Shown: positions 1 through 10,160 of the stretch, piece after piece
Position numbering within the stretch: the first letter of the stretch is position 1
Layout: each line of letters starts with the position of its first letter
Assembly: GCA_913049535.1 (NCBI GenBank)
Contig: CAJWYF010000002.1
Coordinates: 1 to 64,000 of the forward strand
From: an uncultured Synechococcus sp.
GTDB taxonomy: Bacteria > Cyanobacteriota > Cyanobacteriia > PCC-6307 > Cyanobiaceae
Length of the DNA stretch: 64,000 nt
Reading direction: 5' to 3'
Notes under the pieces: model-generated
What the model was told of the DNA's origin: nothing
The model's input: only the letters and a program-made list of their open reading frames with translations
The model's database searches: none
Made by a program: the position numbers and the translations under genes

Positions 1-47
1 TCGCCTCCGTGAAAGGGAGGTGTCCTAGGCCTCTAGACGATGGGGGC
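1..47 (-). tRNA. tRNA-Glu (anticodon UUC), 5' part only, truncated by window edge
   Basis: Minus strand reads GCCCCCATCGTCTAGAGGCCTAGGACACCTCCCTTTCACGGAGGCGA: acceptor 5' strand, D-arm and anticodon stem CCTCC/GGAGG with loop CTTTCAC (TTC anticodon). The T-arm and 3' end lie outside the window. Confidence 0.93.
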
Positions 48-101
48 GAGGCCGCTTTGGCAAGGAACCACCATAACCATCGAGGGTTCAGCTGGTCAAC
101 C

Positions 102-1214
102 TCAACTGGCTTGTCCGCGCCAGACAGGAACCGTGAAATGGAACGCTGCTCCCTCTCCGGGATCAGAGACCACCCAAATGCGCCCGCCGTGCACCTCAAC
201 GATGCGGCGACAGACCGATAGGCCAACCCCAAAGCCAGGCGCCTGCCCAGCGGTCTGGGGCAGGCGCACCCTGTCTTGGAAGATGCGCTGTTGCTCCTCG
301 GTGGGGATGCCGGGGCCGGTGTCGCTGACGCTCACCTGGACCCATTGGCTGGTCCGGTGCAGCAACTTGAGGCTGACCTGACCCCCATCGGGGGTGAACT
401 TGAGCGCGTTTTCGAGCAGGTTGAGCATCACCTGCCGCATGCGCCGTTGATCGGCGTAGACGTCGGGTAGATCGGAGGGCACATCGGTGAGCAGCTCGAG
501 GCGACGGTTCACCCAGAGTTTTTCCAGCTCAAGAATCGACTCAGCTGCGATGGGAGCTAGACCAAGCCGCTGAGGGTTGAAGAGGGCCTCCCAGCGGGTG
601 CTGCCCACCTCGAGCAGGTCGTGGGAGAGCTGCTCGATGTCCTCAAGCCGTCGATCGATCACATCAAAGAAGCGCTCGCGGGCGATCTGTTCACGCCGAT
701 AGCTCTGCAGCGCCAGGTTGGCGGCGGTCAGTGGTGTCCTCAGCTCATGAGCCACCATGCGCAGCAAGCGCTCCTGCACGCCGAGCCGTGAGGTGAGCGT
801 TTCGTTCTCCTGGCGCAGCACCAGCAGCTGGTCCTCAAGCTGCATTTCCCGCTGACTGGGGCCACCACTGGCCTCCACTTGGGTGAGGTTGGTGCTGAGG
901 CCGCTGACCATGCCGAGCTGCCGCCAGCGGGGCAACCAGTTCTGCAGCTGCTTTTGGATGGCGTTGCCAGCAAAGATTTGCTTGGGCTGTGGTTCGAGCT
1001 TGATCAGTGCTGGTGTGGCCACCAGCCGATGCAGCTCCAGCAGCTCAGGCTGCTTTTGGGGATCGGCAATCGAAAAGCTGATGTTGAAACTGCTTTTCTG
1101 CTCCTCGAGAAACTGCAGCAAACCGCGAACATCAGGTCCGGCGAGGTGCTGGGGCCCGGCAACCAGAAGCAGGCTCAGCGCCTGTCGTTGTTCGTTGTCG
1201 CCAGCAGAGGGCAA
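102..1214 (-). CDS. sasA: Adaptive-response sensory kinase SasA (KaiC-interacting histidine kinase)
   Basis: N-terminal KaiB-like thioredoxin domain ([12 protein letters not shown]...), H-box [22 protein letters not shown]-terminal HATPase ([36 protein letters not shown]). Confidence 0.92.
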   Translation of the reverse strand: MPSAGDNEQRQALSLLLVAGPQHLAGPDVRGLLQFLEEQKSSFNISFSIADPQKQPELLELHRLVATPALIKLEPQPKQIFAGNAIQKQLQNWLPRWRQLGMVSGLSTNLTQVEASGGPSQREMQLEDQLLVLRQENETLTSRLGVQERLLRMVAHELRTPLTAANLALQSYRREQIARERFFDVIDRRLEDIEQLSHDLLEVGSTRWEALFNPQRLGLAPIAAESILELEKLWVNRRLELLTDVPSDLPDVYADQRRMRQVMLNLLENALKFTPDGGQVSLKLLHRTSQWVQVSVSDTGPGIPTEEQQRIFQDRVRLPQTAGQAPGFGVGLSVCRRIVEVHGGRIWVVSDPGEGAAFHFTVPVWRGQAS

Positions 1215-1319
1215 GGAGCCACCGCAATCCCGACCACGTTATTGAGGTTTCTTGTTTTCCTCAGCGAAAAAAGACAATCCGCTGTAATACCCAAACTTAC
1301 GGAGCCAGCCTTGGCTGCT

Positions 1320-2885
1320 GTGGTGACCGCCGATACACCATCACCATCGAGGGATCCCGCCCGCTGGGTCAGGCGTGCGGCCTTGCTGTTTGCCGTGCTC
1401 GGGCTGTTGGTGCAGCTGTGGCGTTGGTGGTCGCTGACGGCGTCTTACGACCAGGGCATCTTCACTCAGGTGCTGTGGAACACCGCCCATGGCCGCTGGT
1501 TTGCCTCCAGCCTTTCCTCTCAGCTCTCCAGTGCTGTGCTGCATGGCGGCACTGCCCCGGATCCCACCTATCAGCGCCTCGGACAGCACTTCACTCCGAT
1601 GTTGTTGCTGTGGACGCCGTTGGTGCGGCTTGTTGGTGCAGCAGCCCTGCCTTTGGTGCAGGTCGCTCTGATGACGGCAGCCGGGCTTGCGTTGCATCGC
1701 CTGGCCCGCCACCTGCTGCCGGCGGGTCTGGCTGCGGCGCTGGCCTGCAGCTTTTACGGCGCCCAGGCCGTCATCGGCCCCACCTGGTGCAATTTCCATG
1801 ACCTCTGCCAGCTGCCCCTGCTGGTGTTCCTGCTGCTGATCGGTCTGCTGGAACGTCGTTGGTGGCTGCTGCTGCTGGCGGCTGCCCTGATGCCCCTCAT
1901 CCGGGAGGACACCGGCGTGGTGCTCTTTGGAATGGCCATCTGGATGGGGGTGCGGCGTCAGGCTCCCTGGCCGGTGGCCCTGCTGCTGGCGCTGTGGGGC
2001 AGCAGCTGGACGGTGCTGGTCACCTCGGTGCTGATGCCGGCTGTCAGCGATGACGTCAGCCGCCGGTTCATGGTGGAGAACTTCGGTCAGTACAGCCCTG
2101 GTGCGGAGGAACTCAGCAGCCTGGAGGTGGTTCAAGGTCTGCTGTTGCAGCCGTGGCGTCTGGCCTGGGAACTCATCCATCCACCCGGCAAGACCCTGGG
2201 CTATCTGGCAGCCCAGTGGTTGCCGCTGATGTTTGTGCCTGCCATCAGTCTTGATGCCTGGTTGCTGGTGGCCCTGCCTCTGGCTGGCCTTTTGCTGGCA
2301 CGCGGCAGCAATGACCCCTTGGCGATCAACATCCGCTATGCCTTGTTGGTGGCACCGGGGCTGTTCGCAGGTGCTGTGTTCTGGTGGCGTCAACATGCAC
2401 CCCTGTTCGCCAGGCGCCGTTTGCAGCGGATCTGGCTTGGCTGCGTCGCCCTCTCGCTGCTGCTGACCCTGGCCAGCAATCCCAATCGCAGCCTTTCCTT
2501 TCTGGTTCCTGACAGCGTCGCTCCCTGGGTGCATCTCCCCTTGATGCAACAGCTGCGCCATGGAGCTGCTGCCCGGCAGGTGCTCCAGTTGATCCCTCCT
2601 CAGGCCTCAGTCGCCGCCAACACTCCGCTGATCCCGCTGCTGGCGGAACGCACGGTGGTGCTGCGTGTACCGGCCTGGTGGCAATGGCAGCAGCAGGACG
2701 GCACCCGCCTCCCTGTCGATTGGGTGGCGGTGGATCTGCAGTTGCCCGCCTGGAGGTCAGCGGCCTTTGCCAGCGATGCTCGGCAGGAACGATTGCTGCA
2801 GCAACGCTTGGAGCAGCTGCAGGCGGACGGCTATGTGCTTCGCGCCAAGCACGATGGGGTTGTTCTGCTCGAGCGTGTCAGCTGA
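1320..2885 (+). CDS. DUF2079 family polytopic membrane protein
   Basis: Multi-TM protein; motif YDQGIFTQVLWNTAHGRWFASSL and GQHFTPMLLLWTPLVRL is typical of DUF2079. The listed ORF starts at 879 inside sasA, so a GTG near 1320 is the more likely start. Confidence 0.8.
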   Translation: MVTADTPSPSRDPARWVRRAALLFAVLGLLVQLWRWWSLTASYDQGIFTQVLWNTAHGRWFASSLSSQLSSAVLHGGTAPDPTYQRLGQHFTPMLLLWTPLVRLVGAAALPLVQVALMTAAGLALHRLARHLLPAGLAAALACSFYGAQAVIGPTWCNFHDLCQLPLLVFLLLIGLLERRWWLLLLAAALMPLIREDTGVVLFGMAIWMGVRRQAPWPVALLLALWGSSWTVLVTSVLMPAVSDDVSRRFMVENFGQYSPGAEELSSLEVVQGLLLQPWRLAWELIHPPGKTLGYLAAQWLPLMFVPAISLDAWLLVALPLAGLLLARGSNDPLAINIRYALLVAPGLFAGAVFWWRQHAPLFARRRLQRIWLGCVALSLLLTLASNPNRSLSFLVPDSVAPWVHLPLMQQLRHGAAARQVLQLIPPQASVAANTPLIPLLAERTVVLRVPAWWQWQQQDGTRLPVDWVAVDLQLPAWRSAAFASDARQERLLQQRLEQLQADGYVLRAKHDGVVLLERVS

Positions 2886-2966
2886 AGATCTTCAGAAGCT
2901 TGCTGTGAATCTCCTTCAGCCCTGGCTAAGAGAGAGATGACGTTCTTTGCTGTTGCCGGGGCCGCC

Positions 2967-3536
2967 ATGTTGGATCCCACTGCACCCCTGTCGCCGCCTC
3001 CGTTTGGGACTGCAGCTGGCTATGGCACCCGCATTCAGCTCGACAACTCTCTGCGCCGTTGGTTCAACCGCAACCTGGGCCTTTGGCGTTCTCGGCGCCA
3101 ATACGTTTTTGAAGATGATCAATCCCTGCGCGTCGACATGATGCTGCGCATGGAAGCCTTCAGTGAACCCGTGGAAGGCGAGGCCGCTTATCGCTTCAGC
3201 TGGTGGCCGGAGAAGGAATACGACTTTTTTGATAAAAATCCCCGTTACGTCCGCAACGGCACCCTTGAGGCCTACCTCTGCGGCCATCAGCTGCGCCGCA
3301 GCCGCGGCTACCTCTGCGGCTCCCCCACCAAGAGTCAGATCCGACAGGTGGATGAGCATGAACTGGTGTTCGAATCCCACTATCTCGAGTGGGACATCCT
3401 CGAGCACATCCGTCTGGTGGACATGGATCGCTACCGCTCCCGCTCGATCTACTCCTGGTGCAATGGGGAGCTGGCTCTGGCGGAAATCCACCACGAGGTT
3501 CGCGTCGAAGCGTCGGGCTCGCCGCTGCAGCCCTGA
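2967..3536 (+). CDS. Conserved cyanobacterial protein, possibly lipocalin-like (CpcS/CpeS-type lyase resemblance, tentative)
   Basis: Intact ORF; LGLWRSRRQYVFEDDQSLRVDMML and alternating beta-strand-like C-terminal half. Family assignment is weak. Confidence 0.6.
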   Translation: MLDPTAPLSPPPFGTAAGYGTRIQLDNSLRRWFNRNLGLWRSRRQYVFEDDQSLRVDMMLRMEAFSEPVEGEAAYRFSWWPEKEYDFFDKNPRYVRNGTLEAYLCGHQLRRSRGYLCGSPTKSQIRQVDEHELVFESHYLEWDILEHIRLVDMDRYRSRSIYSWCNGELALAEIHHEVRVEASGSPLQP

Positions 3537-3598
3537 ATCAGGTCATTGCAGCGGCCTGGAGGACTGGCTAAACAGACTTAACCGATGGGGTGTTGCCC

Positions 3599-3793
3599 AT
3601 GACAGGCCGTTTCGAGGGTGCCCACGAACCCAGCGTCTGGGTTGAGGAGATCAGCGAAGAGGAGTTGCAATTCCTCGAGCAGGTGATGCCTGAGCAGCTC
3701 GAGGCCAAGGCCCGAGAACTCGAGCAGGAACCCATTGTTGAATCTCCTGTGCGTTCGATCGATGACAGGGTTCAACTCAAGCGCGCAGCTTGA
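3599..3793 (+). CDS. Small conserved acidic hypothetical protein
   Basis: ATG ORF MTGRFEGAHEPSVWVEEISEEELQFLEQ... between two same-strand genes. Confidence 0.6.
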   Translation: MTGRFEGAHEPSVWVEEISEEELQFLEQVMPEQLEAKARELEQEPIVESPVRSIDDRVQLKRAA

Positions 3794-3836
3794 GCGTCAT
3801 GGGCGATCATGGTCAGGCTTTTTTATCGCCGAGACC

Positions 3837-4241
3837 ATGCGCCAGTTCCTATCAACTGCCGCCCTGTTGGCGGTGGTTCTGAGCCCGGTGTTGCGGCCCG
3901 CAGGTGCCCAGGCCGCCCCGGCTACGGAAGAAGAGATGACTCTTTACTCCCGCATCGCATCGTTGAACGCCTGTCTGGCGGTCTCCAATGGCATTGAGTT
4001 CAAAAAAGCCATCGGTATTGCTGGTGAGACCCTGACCCAGACCATTCAGGGCCAGAACGGTGGTGCCATCGCCCAGGTGGGTGGCGAGCCCCTGCCCATG
4101 GAGGATCTGCGCAAAGGCTCGATCAACTCTGTGCTGATCGCTGTAGCCCAGGTTTGCCCAGACCAGATGCCCGGTGATGTGCGCGACAAGATCAACGAGG
4201 CGCTCAAGAGCGAGGGCGCTGCAGCACCGTCTGCTGAATAA
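3837..4241 (+). CDS. Secreted conserved hypothetical protein
   Basis: ATG at 3837; signal peptide MRQFLSTAALLAVVLSPVLRPAGAQA; conserved-looking mature domain with two Cys. Confidence 0.75.
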   Translation: MRQFLSTAALLAVVLSPVLRPAGAQAAPATEEEMTLYSRIASLNACLAVSNGIEFKKAIGIAGETLTQTIQGQNGGAIAQVGGEPLPMEDLRKGSINSVLIAVAQVCPDQMPGDVRDKINEALKSEGAAAPSAE

Positions 4242-4298
4242 CAGCCGCCGGGCGGCCTGGATCAGCGTCAGAGTGAGTGCTGATGTCGGCGCTGGCCC

Positions 4299-6926
4299 AT
4301 GCGTGAGCCTGATGGGATGAATGTGGTGCGGCTGGAGGAGTATCAGCCTCCCCAGCTTCTGGTCGACGAGGTGGCCCTCACGGTCCAGCTCTTCTCTGAT
4401 CACGCTGCGGTCCACGCCAGGCTCACGATCCATGCGCCTCAAGCCCCCCAGCAGGACCTGGATTGGCCTGCTGTCGGCATGGAGCTGAAGGCATTGAGCA
4501 TCAATGGCGAGCCCCTGAGTGCCTCCTGTTGGGTTCACCGCGATGGTGCCCTGAAGGTTCCCCTCGAGCAGCTCCCCCAGCAGCAGCACTGGACGTTGGA
4601 GACATGGGCTCGCCTTGAGCCAGCTGCCAATACGAGTCTGGAAGGGCTTTACGTCAGCGGGGGTCTGTTCACCACACAATGCGAGGCCGAGGGCTTCCGG
4701 CGCATCACCCCCTTCCCAGACCGTCCCGATGTGCTGAGCCGCTACCGGGTTCGGATCGAGGCCGATCAACAGCAGGCACCGGTGCTGCTGAGCAATGGCA
4801 ACTGTGTGGCGACGGGGCAGCTCAGCGCAGGTCGTCACTGGGCTGAATGGGACGATCCCTTCCCCAAGCCTTGTTATCTCTTTGCACTGGTGGCAGGGCG
4901 CCTGGTGGAGGTGCGCGATCAGTTCACCACGGCTTCAGGGCGAGACGTCAGCCTGCGCATTCATGTTGAGCCCGGTGATGAAGGCCTTTGCAGCCATGCG
5001 ATGGCCAGCCTCAAGCGCAGCATGGCCTGGGATGAATCCGCTTTTGGTCTGGAATACGACCTCGATGAGTTCAATATCGTCGCGGTGCGCCACTTCAACA
5101 TGGGCGCGATGGAGAACAAGAGCCTCAATATTTTTAACTCCAAGTTGGTGTTGGCTGATGCTGAAACCGCCACCGACAGTGAGTTGGAGCGGATTGAGAG
5201 CGTGATCGGCCATGAGTATTTCCATAATTGGACTGGGAATCGCGTCACCTGCAGAGATTGGTTCCAGCTTTCATTGAAAGAGGGGCTGACCGTCTTCCGC
5301 GATCAACAATTCACGGCGGATTTGCATGACCCGGCGCTCAAACGTATTGATGATGTCGCCATGCTCAGGGCTGCACAATTTCCCGAGGATGATGGCCCTA
5401 CAGCCCATCCTGTGCAGCCCCAGCAGTACGTGGCCATCGATAATTTCTATACAACAACGATCTATGAAAAGGGCGCTGAGCTGATTCGCATGCAGCGAAC
5501 CATCCTTGGTGAGGATGCTTTTCTGCGCGGGGTTCAGTTGTATCTGCGCCGCCATGACGGTCAGGCCGCAACCTGTGAGCAGTTCGTCGCGGCACTAGAG
5601 GAGGCCTCTGGTGTCTCGCTGCAGCGCTTCCGCCTCTGGTACCGCCAGGCCGGCACGCCTCGCCTTGAGGTGCAGCAGCAATGGGATCAACAGCGCGGTG
5701 TCCTCCGCCTCACCCTGCGGCAGCACCACAACCCCAGTCCCGGTCAACCGCAGAAGCAACCGGTGCCCATTCCTGTGCGCCTGGGTCTGATCGCCAGAGA
5801 CGGCGTTGAGCTCAAGGACGAGGTGCTGCTGTTGGATCAGGCCGAACAGAGCTGGACCTTTGAGGGGCTGCCATCTGGCGGGCAGGCTCCGGTGCTTTCG
5901 CTTCTGCGCGGCTTTTCAGCTCCGGTTCGGCTGGAAGCGGAGCGCTCCAGCGATGAGCTGCTGCTGCTGTTGCGCCATGACCAAGACCCAGTCAGCCGCT
6001 GGGATGCAGCCCAGCAGCTCTGGCAGCAGACCCTGCTGGAGCCCGAGTCGGGGCTGGAAGCCCAGCTGAGCAGCTGCGCTGCAGCCTTGATCGACCAGGT
6101 GCTCGACCCTGCCAGTGATGTCCTCTCCGCTGGGTTGCTTGGGGCTTTGCTGCAAGCGCCCTCTCGGCAGGACCTGGAGGCGCGTTGTCTTGCTCTGGGC
6201 CGTGTTCCCGATCCTCCGGCCCTGGAGCAGGCGTTGCTGCAGCGCCGCCAGCGACTCGGCGATGTCCTTGCAGAACCTCTGCAGCGTCTGCTGGGCTGGA
6301 GCCGCAATGGACTGGATGCCCTGTGGCCTGAGGGGGTGGATCAACGTTCATTGCAGGCCCTGGCCTGGAGCTGGCTTGTGGCTGCAGGAGATTCGCCGGC
6401 CCGCTGTGCCGCCGCTGCTGCTGTGGGGGGCGCATCGATGACCCTCGCCCGCGATGGGCTGGCTGCACTACAGCCTTGGGATTGCCCCGAGCGGCGTGAC
6501 GCCCTTGAAGCCTTCAGCCAGCGCTGGCAGGAGCGCCCGGTGATTTTGGACAGCTGGTTCGCGCTGGAGGCTTCAACCCCCTTTGGTGATGCGATTGCCC
6601 GCGCGGAGGCGCTGCTGGCTCACCCGCGCTTTGATCCCCAGGCTCCGAACAGTCTGCGTGCGGTGCTAGGTGGTTTTGCCCGCTGCGCGCGCTCGTTCCA
6701 TCACCCCGACGGGTCGGGCTACCACTGGATCGCCTCGCAGCTGGTTCAGCTCGATGGCAGCAATCCGATCACGGCCTCCCGCATGCTCAAGTTGTTCATG
6801 GCCTGGCGCCGCTACAGCCCGGAGCGGCAGCAACGCATGCGCGACAGCCTGGAGTGGATGGCAGAAAGGCTCCCTTCCCCCAACAGCCAGGAGGTGGTGC
6901 GCCAGTGCCTGGGCAGCGCTGATTAA
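4299..6926 (+). CDS. pepN: Aminopeptidase N (M1 family); start may be ATG near 4317
   Basis: GAMENKSLNIFNSK exopeptidase motif; HEYFHNWTGNRVT zinc-binding HEXXH; full-length M1 architecture. Confidence 0.96.
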   Translation: MREPDGMNVVRLEEYQPPQLLVDEVALTVQLFSDHAAVHARLTIHAPQAPQQDLDWPAVGMELKALSINGEPLSASCWVHRDGALKVPLEQLPQQQHWTLETWARLEPAANTSLEGLYVSGGLFTTQCEAEGFRRITPFPDRPDVLSRYRVRIEADQQQAPVLLSNGNCVATGQLSAGRHWAEWDDPFPKPCYLFALVAGRLVEVRDQFTTASGRDVSLRIHVEPGDEGLCSHAMASLKRSMAWDESAFGLEYDLDEFNIVAVRHFNMGAMENKSLNIFNSKLVLADAETATDSELERIESVIGHEYFHNWTGNRVTCRDWFQLSLKEGLTVFRDQQFTADLHDPALKRIDDVAMLRAAQFPEDDGPTAHPVQPQQYVAIDNFYTTTIYEKGAELIRMQRTILGEDAFLRGVQLYLRRHDGQAATCEQFVAALEEASGVSLQRFRLWYRQAGTPRLEVQQQWDQQRGVLRLTLRQHHNPSPGQPQKQPVPIPVRLGLIARDGVELKDEVLLLDQAEQSWTFEGLPSGGQAPVLSLLRGFSAPVRLEAERSSDELLLLLRHDQDPVSRWDAAQQLWQQTLLEPESGLEAQLSSCAAALIDQVLDPASDVLSAGLLGALLQAPSRQDLEARCLALGRVPDPPALEQALLQRRQRLGDVLAEPLQRLLGWSRNGLDALWPEGVDQRSLQALAWSWLVAAGDSPARCAAAAAVGGASMTLARDGLAALQPWDCPERRDALEAFSQRWQERPVILDSWFALEASTPFGDAIARAEALLAHPRFDPQAPNSLRAVLGGFARCARSFHHPDGSGYHWIASQLVQLDGSNPITASRMLKLFMAWRRYSPERQQRMRDSLEWMAERLPSPNSQEVVRQCLGSAD

Positions 6927-8962
6927 GGCGTGCTCCACTCAGGTGCCTGGATGCGCAGGCTGATGTCTGAGAAGTAGCGCTGCAACGGCGGTGCATTGCC
7001 GCGGCCTTTCCAGCGCAGCTGCAGTTTGAGGGCCACCGGAGTCGATGCGGCCGACCGTTTTAGTTGCAGGGGTTGTTGTTTGGCTTGCACATAGTCCAGC
7101 AGATCCTTGTTATCAGCAGGGATCGGTGCCAGTGGGAGCTGCTCACTGGCACCGGGAATGATCCGGTACACCTTGAAGGATCCATCGGCGAAATCCACTC
7201 GCGCCCGCACCACAAAGGGGGGGCGATACAGCACTTTGCTTAGTTTGTAGAGCAGGGTTGGCTGGAATTGAAAGCTGATGCTGGCCCCTGCGGGAATCGT
7301 CTGAGGTAATGGCAGCCGCCGACTGGTGGAGCGTCCCTGGCTGAGATCAAACGCGCCTTGGAAGATGGTTGCTTCAGGCGCTGATCCGCCTTCTGCGGTG
7401 CGCTCCAGCACCAGCGAGCCTTTGCTGCCAAGGCTGTGGAAGCGGTAGTGGGCCGCGATTTCCGTCAGGGCTGGGCCGTCAAGATCGACCGACGGCCAGC
7501 GGTTGTCGATCATCTTGCGGTTGAGGATCACAAACTGGGGTCTCCGCTCCGGATCGGCAAAGAAGGCTCGGTTGAGTTCCAGCAGCTGCGCCGAGTAAGG
7601 ATTCAGCGAATGGGGGATCGGACGCGGTGTGTAGGTCAGTCCATTCACCACCAGATCGGTGGTGTCCCAGGGCAGCAAATCTGCGCTGGCACCTTGGGGT
7701 AAGGCAAAGTCCTCCACCAGATCGTCGCGGCGATCCAGCTCCTCCAGCATCCAGCGCCGCCGGCCTCTGAGTTGCTCCCGGCTGGTTTCGCTGGCATTGG
7801 CGCTGATGAATGCACCAATCCCCTCGAGGCGCAAGGCCTTGTAGAGGCCAAGATCAAGATTGATGCGTTTGCTGCTGATGCTGTAGCCCATCAGCACCGG
7901 TAGCAGCAGCAGGGGTGCCAGCAGGCGCTTGCGCCAGTGCAGCTCCTGCCAGAGACAGACGAGCACCAGCAGGGCACTGGTCAGTAAGAAGAGCCCGGCC
8001 ATCGGCGCATGGCCACCGTCATGACGCACCATGCCCGCCTTGAAGGGCACCCAGAAAAACAGCAGGCCCACCAGCATGATCAACAGCAGCTTCCAGCGCC
8101 GTTGGATCGCGAGCCGGCGCTGCAGCCCCAGGGTGAGCAGCGCGGTGGTGCCGCCACTGGCGAGCCAGTAGGGCAGCTGCATCCAGTCATTGCGACGCCG
8201 GAACAACGCCATGGCTTCGCTGTAGCCCGAAACAATGTCCCGGTTGGGCCCTGCCAGGTACTCCCAGCCCTCAGCAGCGCTCATGCCTGCGGCAGCGAGC
8301 AGCAGCAGGCTGATCGCTGGAATGGCCCCCAGCCTCAGCAGGTTGGCCAACGGTTTGGTTCCCGGCTGGCCGATCTCAACCGCCACCAGGATCATGATGG
8401 TGGGTACGGCCAGGGCCAGAAACGACAGCTTGATGACGATGCCCAGAAGCAGGGCGGTGAGCAGGCTGATGAAACTGGGCCAGGCCAGGGGGCTGCGGCG
8501 CGTGCGGCAGATGGCCGTGAGGCTAATGGTGAAGCAGAAGCTCATGAACAGCGCGTCGAGACGCTGTGAACTCAGCAGGGCCAGCACCAGCAGGTAGAGC
8601 CAACTGAGGGGATGGCCGATCTGCCGCCGCACGCTGAGCATGGCGGTGCCCCACCCGAGGCCGTAGAGCCAGCGACCGATGAGGAATGGCGTGAGGTTCT
8701 CGCTTAGTTGACCGGTGTAGAGCTGGTGATAGGGCCCAAAGGTGAACACCACATCACCACCGAAGTTGCGGCCGTTGTCGGTGGCCTGCACCAGGGCCTC
8801 GACCCAACCGGGATCCAGTCCCACCCAGGGCAGCCGGATCGGCAGGCTCCAGACCAGCAGCACTGCTGCTGCAAGAAAGAGCAGGCCATCGAGGAGCCGT
8901 AGACGCCAGAGCACCGGCTTGGATCGGCTCCGGAGCGTCAGCGGCATGGCCTGCGGCTTCAA
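6923..8962 (-). CDS. Large polytopic membrane protein with C-terminal extracytoplasmic domain, function unknown
   Basis: Many N-terminal TM helices followed by a soluble region; overlaps the pepN stop by 4 nt. Listed start is TTG. Confidence 0.75.
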   Translation of the reverse strand: MKPQAMPLTLRSRSKPVLWRLRLLDGLLFLAAAVLLVWSLPIRLPWVGLDPGWVEALVQATDNGRNFGGDVVFTFGPYHQLYTGQLSENLTPFLIGRWLYGLGWGTAMLSVRRQIGHPLSWLYLLVLALLSSQRLDALFMSFCFTISLTAICRTRRSPLAWPSFISLLTALLLGIVIKLSFLALAVPTIMILVAVEIGQPGTKPLANLLRLGAIPAISLLLLAAAGMSAAEGWEYLAGPNRDIVSGYSEAMALFRRRNDWMQLPYWLASGGTTALLTLGLQRRLAIQRRWKLLLIMLVGLLFFWVPFKAGMVRHDGGHAPMAGLFLLTSALLVLVCLWQELHWRKRLLAPLLLLPVLMGYSISSKRINLDLGLYKALRLEGIGAFISANASETSREQLRGRRRWMLEELDRRDDLVEDFALPQGASADLLPWDTTDLVVNGLTYTPRPIPHSLNPYSAQLLELNRAFFADPERRPQFVILNRKMIDNRWPSVDLDGPALTEIAAHYRFHSLGSKGSLVLERTAEGGSAPEATIFQGAFDLSQGRSTSRRLPLPQTIPAGASISFQFQPTLLYKLSKVLYRPPFVVRARVDFADGSFKVYRIIPGASEQLPLAPIPADNKDLLDYVQAKQQPLQLKRSAASTPVALKLQLRWKGRGNAPPLQRYFSDISLRIQAPEWSTP

Positions 8963-8986
8963 GGGATTTGAACCCTACCGGAGCTT

Positions 8987-10156
8987 TTAGAAGGGACTGA
9001 TCTGCTCACCAAAGAGCTCGGCGTGCTGGGTGGTGAATGCTTTGCGGCGCCGTTCGGGGCCCTCAGCCCCGGCGTATTGCCCCCATAAGCCCTCCCAGTA
9101 GAAGTAAATCGCGCCAAATCCCCGCTGCGCCACCAGCTCGCTTTTGCGCCGCAGCTTGGCTGCCGAGGTGGTGCGCCCCCCGAAGCCCGCCAGGATGCCG
9201 ATGCTGACGGGGATCCCCCAGTGTTCAGCCCGGCGGATCGCGCTTTGGTTGAGATCATTGGCGAATCCCTGGAGCGAATAGGCGTAGTTCTGCACCACCA
9301 GCTCATCCACCAAGCCACGCACCGCCCAGATTTCCCAGTCCTGCAGCCAGATGTTGTACGCAAAGCGGAATGGACCTGGAGAGAGGCTGATGCTGTCGCT
9401 GTGCTCGCCATCCTCAAGGGCCTGACGCAGGCCGATCAAAAGATCGGTGAGCTTGCGGCGGCGCCACTGCATCCAGAAACGGTTGGTGTGGTCTGCCGGT
9501 GGCTCCTGGCCAGTCTCATGGCGGTAGAGCGCGCGGGTGAAGTCGTCGTAGCCCAGGTCCACAGGCCAGGCGAAGTGATCATCAAGCTGAATGCCGTCGG
9601 CATTGCAGCGGCTGACGATCTCACTGATCAGTCCGATGACACGGCTCTGCACCCCGGGATGGGCTGGGTTGAGCCAGACCCGCAGATCGCTCAGTGGTGA
9701 GGTGCTCAGATCAGCGCCATGCATGGCGTAGTGGGCGCTGCCGTCGCGGCGCCTGAGCACCCAATCGGGGTTCTCCTGCACCACCGCAGCATCCGCTGGC
9801 TCCATCAGTCCGTACTCAAACCAGGGGATCACCTGCATGCCGCGCTTGTGGGCACTGGCGGTGATGCGGCAGATCGGATCCAGATCAGGGGACTGGGAGG
9901 CCAGCTGCGGTTCCATCGGTGCCCACCGGGAGCGATGGAAGGTGGCACCCCGGCTCCAGACATTGGGGTAAAGCGTGTTGAAGCCCGCCGCGGCGAGCTC
10001 CTCAACGGCGGTCTCGATGCGACGGCTGTCGTAGTACAGCGGGCTGGGGCTGTTGGTCAGCCAGACCCCAACGCGTCGGGTCTGGGCCAGGGCGGCCCAG
10101 GGCTGCAAGCTGATCAAAAGACCTGCAGCCAGGCTGAACAGCCGTTGCTTCAGCAC
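8987..10156 (-). CDS. GHL10-type glycoside hydrolase-like family 10 protein (secreted)
   Basis: Signal peptide; RRVGVWLTNSPSPLYYDSRRIETAVEELAAAGFNTLYPNVWSRGATFHRS and GIQLDDHFAWP are typical of GHL10/YngK-like proteins. Confidence 0.85.
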   Translation of the reverse strand: MLKQRLFSLAAGLLISLQPWAALAQTRRVGVWLTNSPSPLYYDSRRIETAVEELAAAGFNTLYPNVWSRGATFHRSRWAPMEPQLASQSPDLDPICRITASAHKRGMQVIPWFEYGLMEPADAAVVQENPDWVLRRRDGSAHYAMHGADLSTSPLSDLRVWLNPAHPGVQSRVIGLISEIVSRCNADGIQLDDHFAWPVDLGYDDFTRALYRHETGQEPPADHTNRFWMQWRRRKLTDLLIGLRQALEDGEHSDSISLSPGPFRFAYNIWLQDWEIWAVRGLVDELVVQNYAYSLQGFANDLNQSAIRRAEHWGIPVSIGILAGFGGRTTSAAKLRRKSELVAQRGFGAIYFYWEGLWGQYAGAEGPERRRKAFTTQHAELFGEQISPF

Positions 10157-10160
10157 CTGC

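Noticed and set aside
1341-2561. 406-aa minus-strand ORF (Gln/His-rich) opposite the DUF2079 gene
   Set aside because: Composition is that of antisense of a Leu/Ala-rich membrane protein; no domain signal.
5940-6300. Dense CTG/CAG runs here and elsewhere (e.g. 1860-1890, 53880-54130)
   Set aside because: Explained by Leu/Gln/Ala codon bias in coding sequence.
8960-8995. tRNA T-loop-like string GTAGGGTTCAAATCCCTTG on the minus strand
   Set aside because: No acceptor, D or anticodon arm nearby; most likely coincidence, or at most a tRNA remnant I cannot support.
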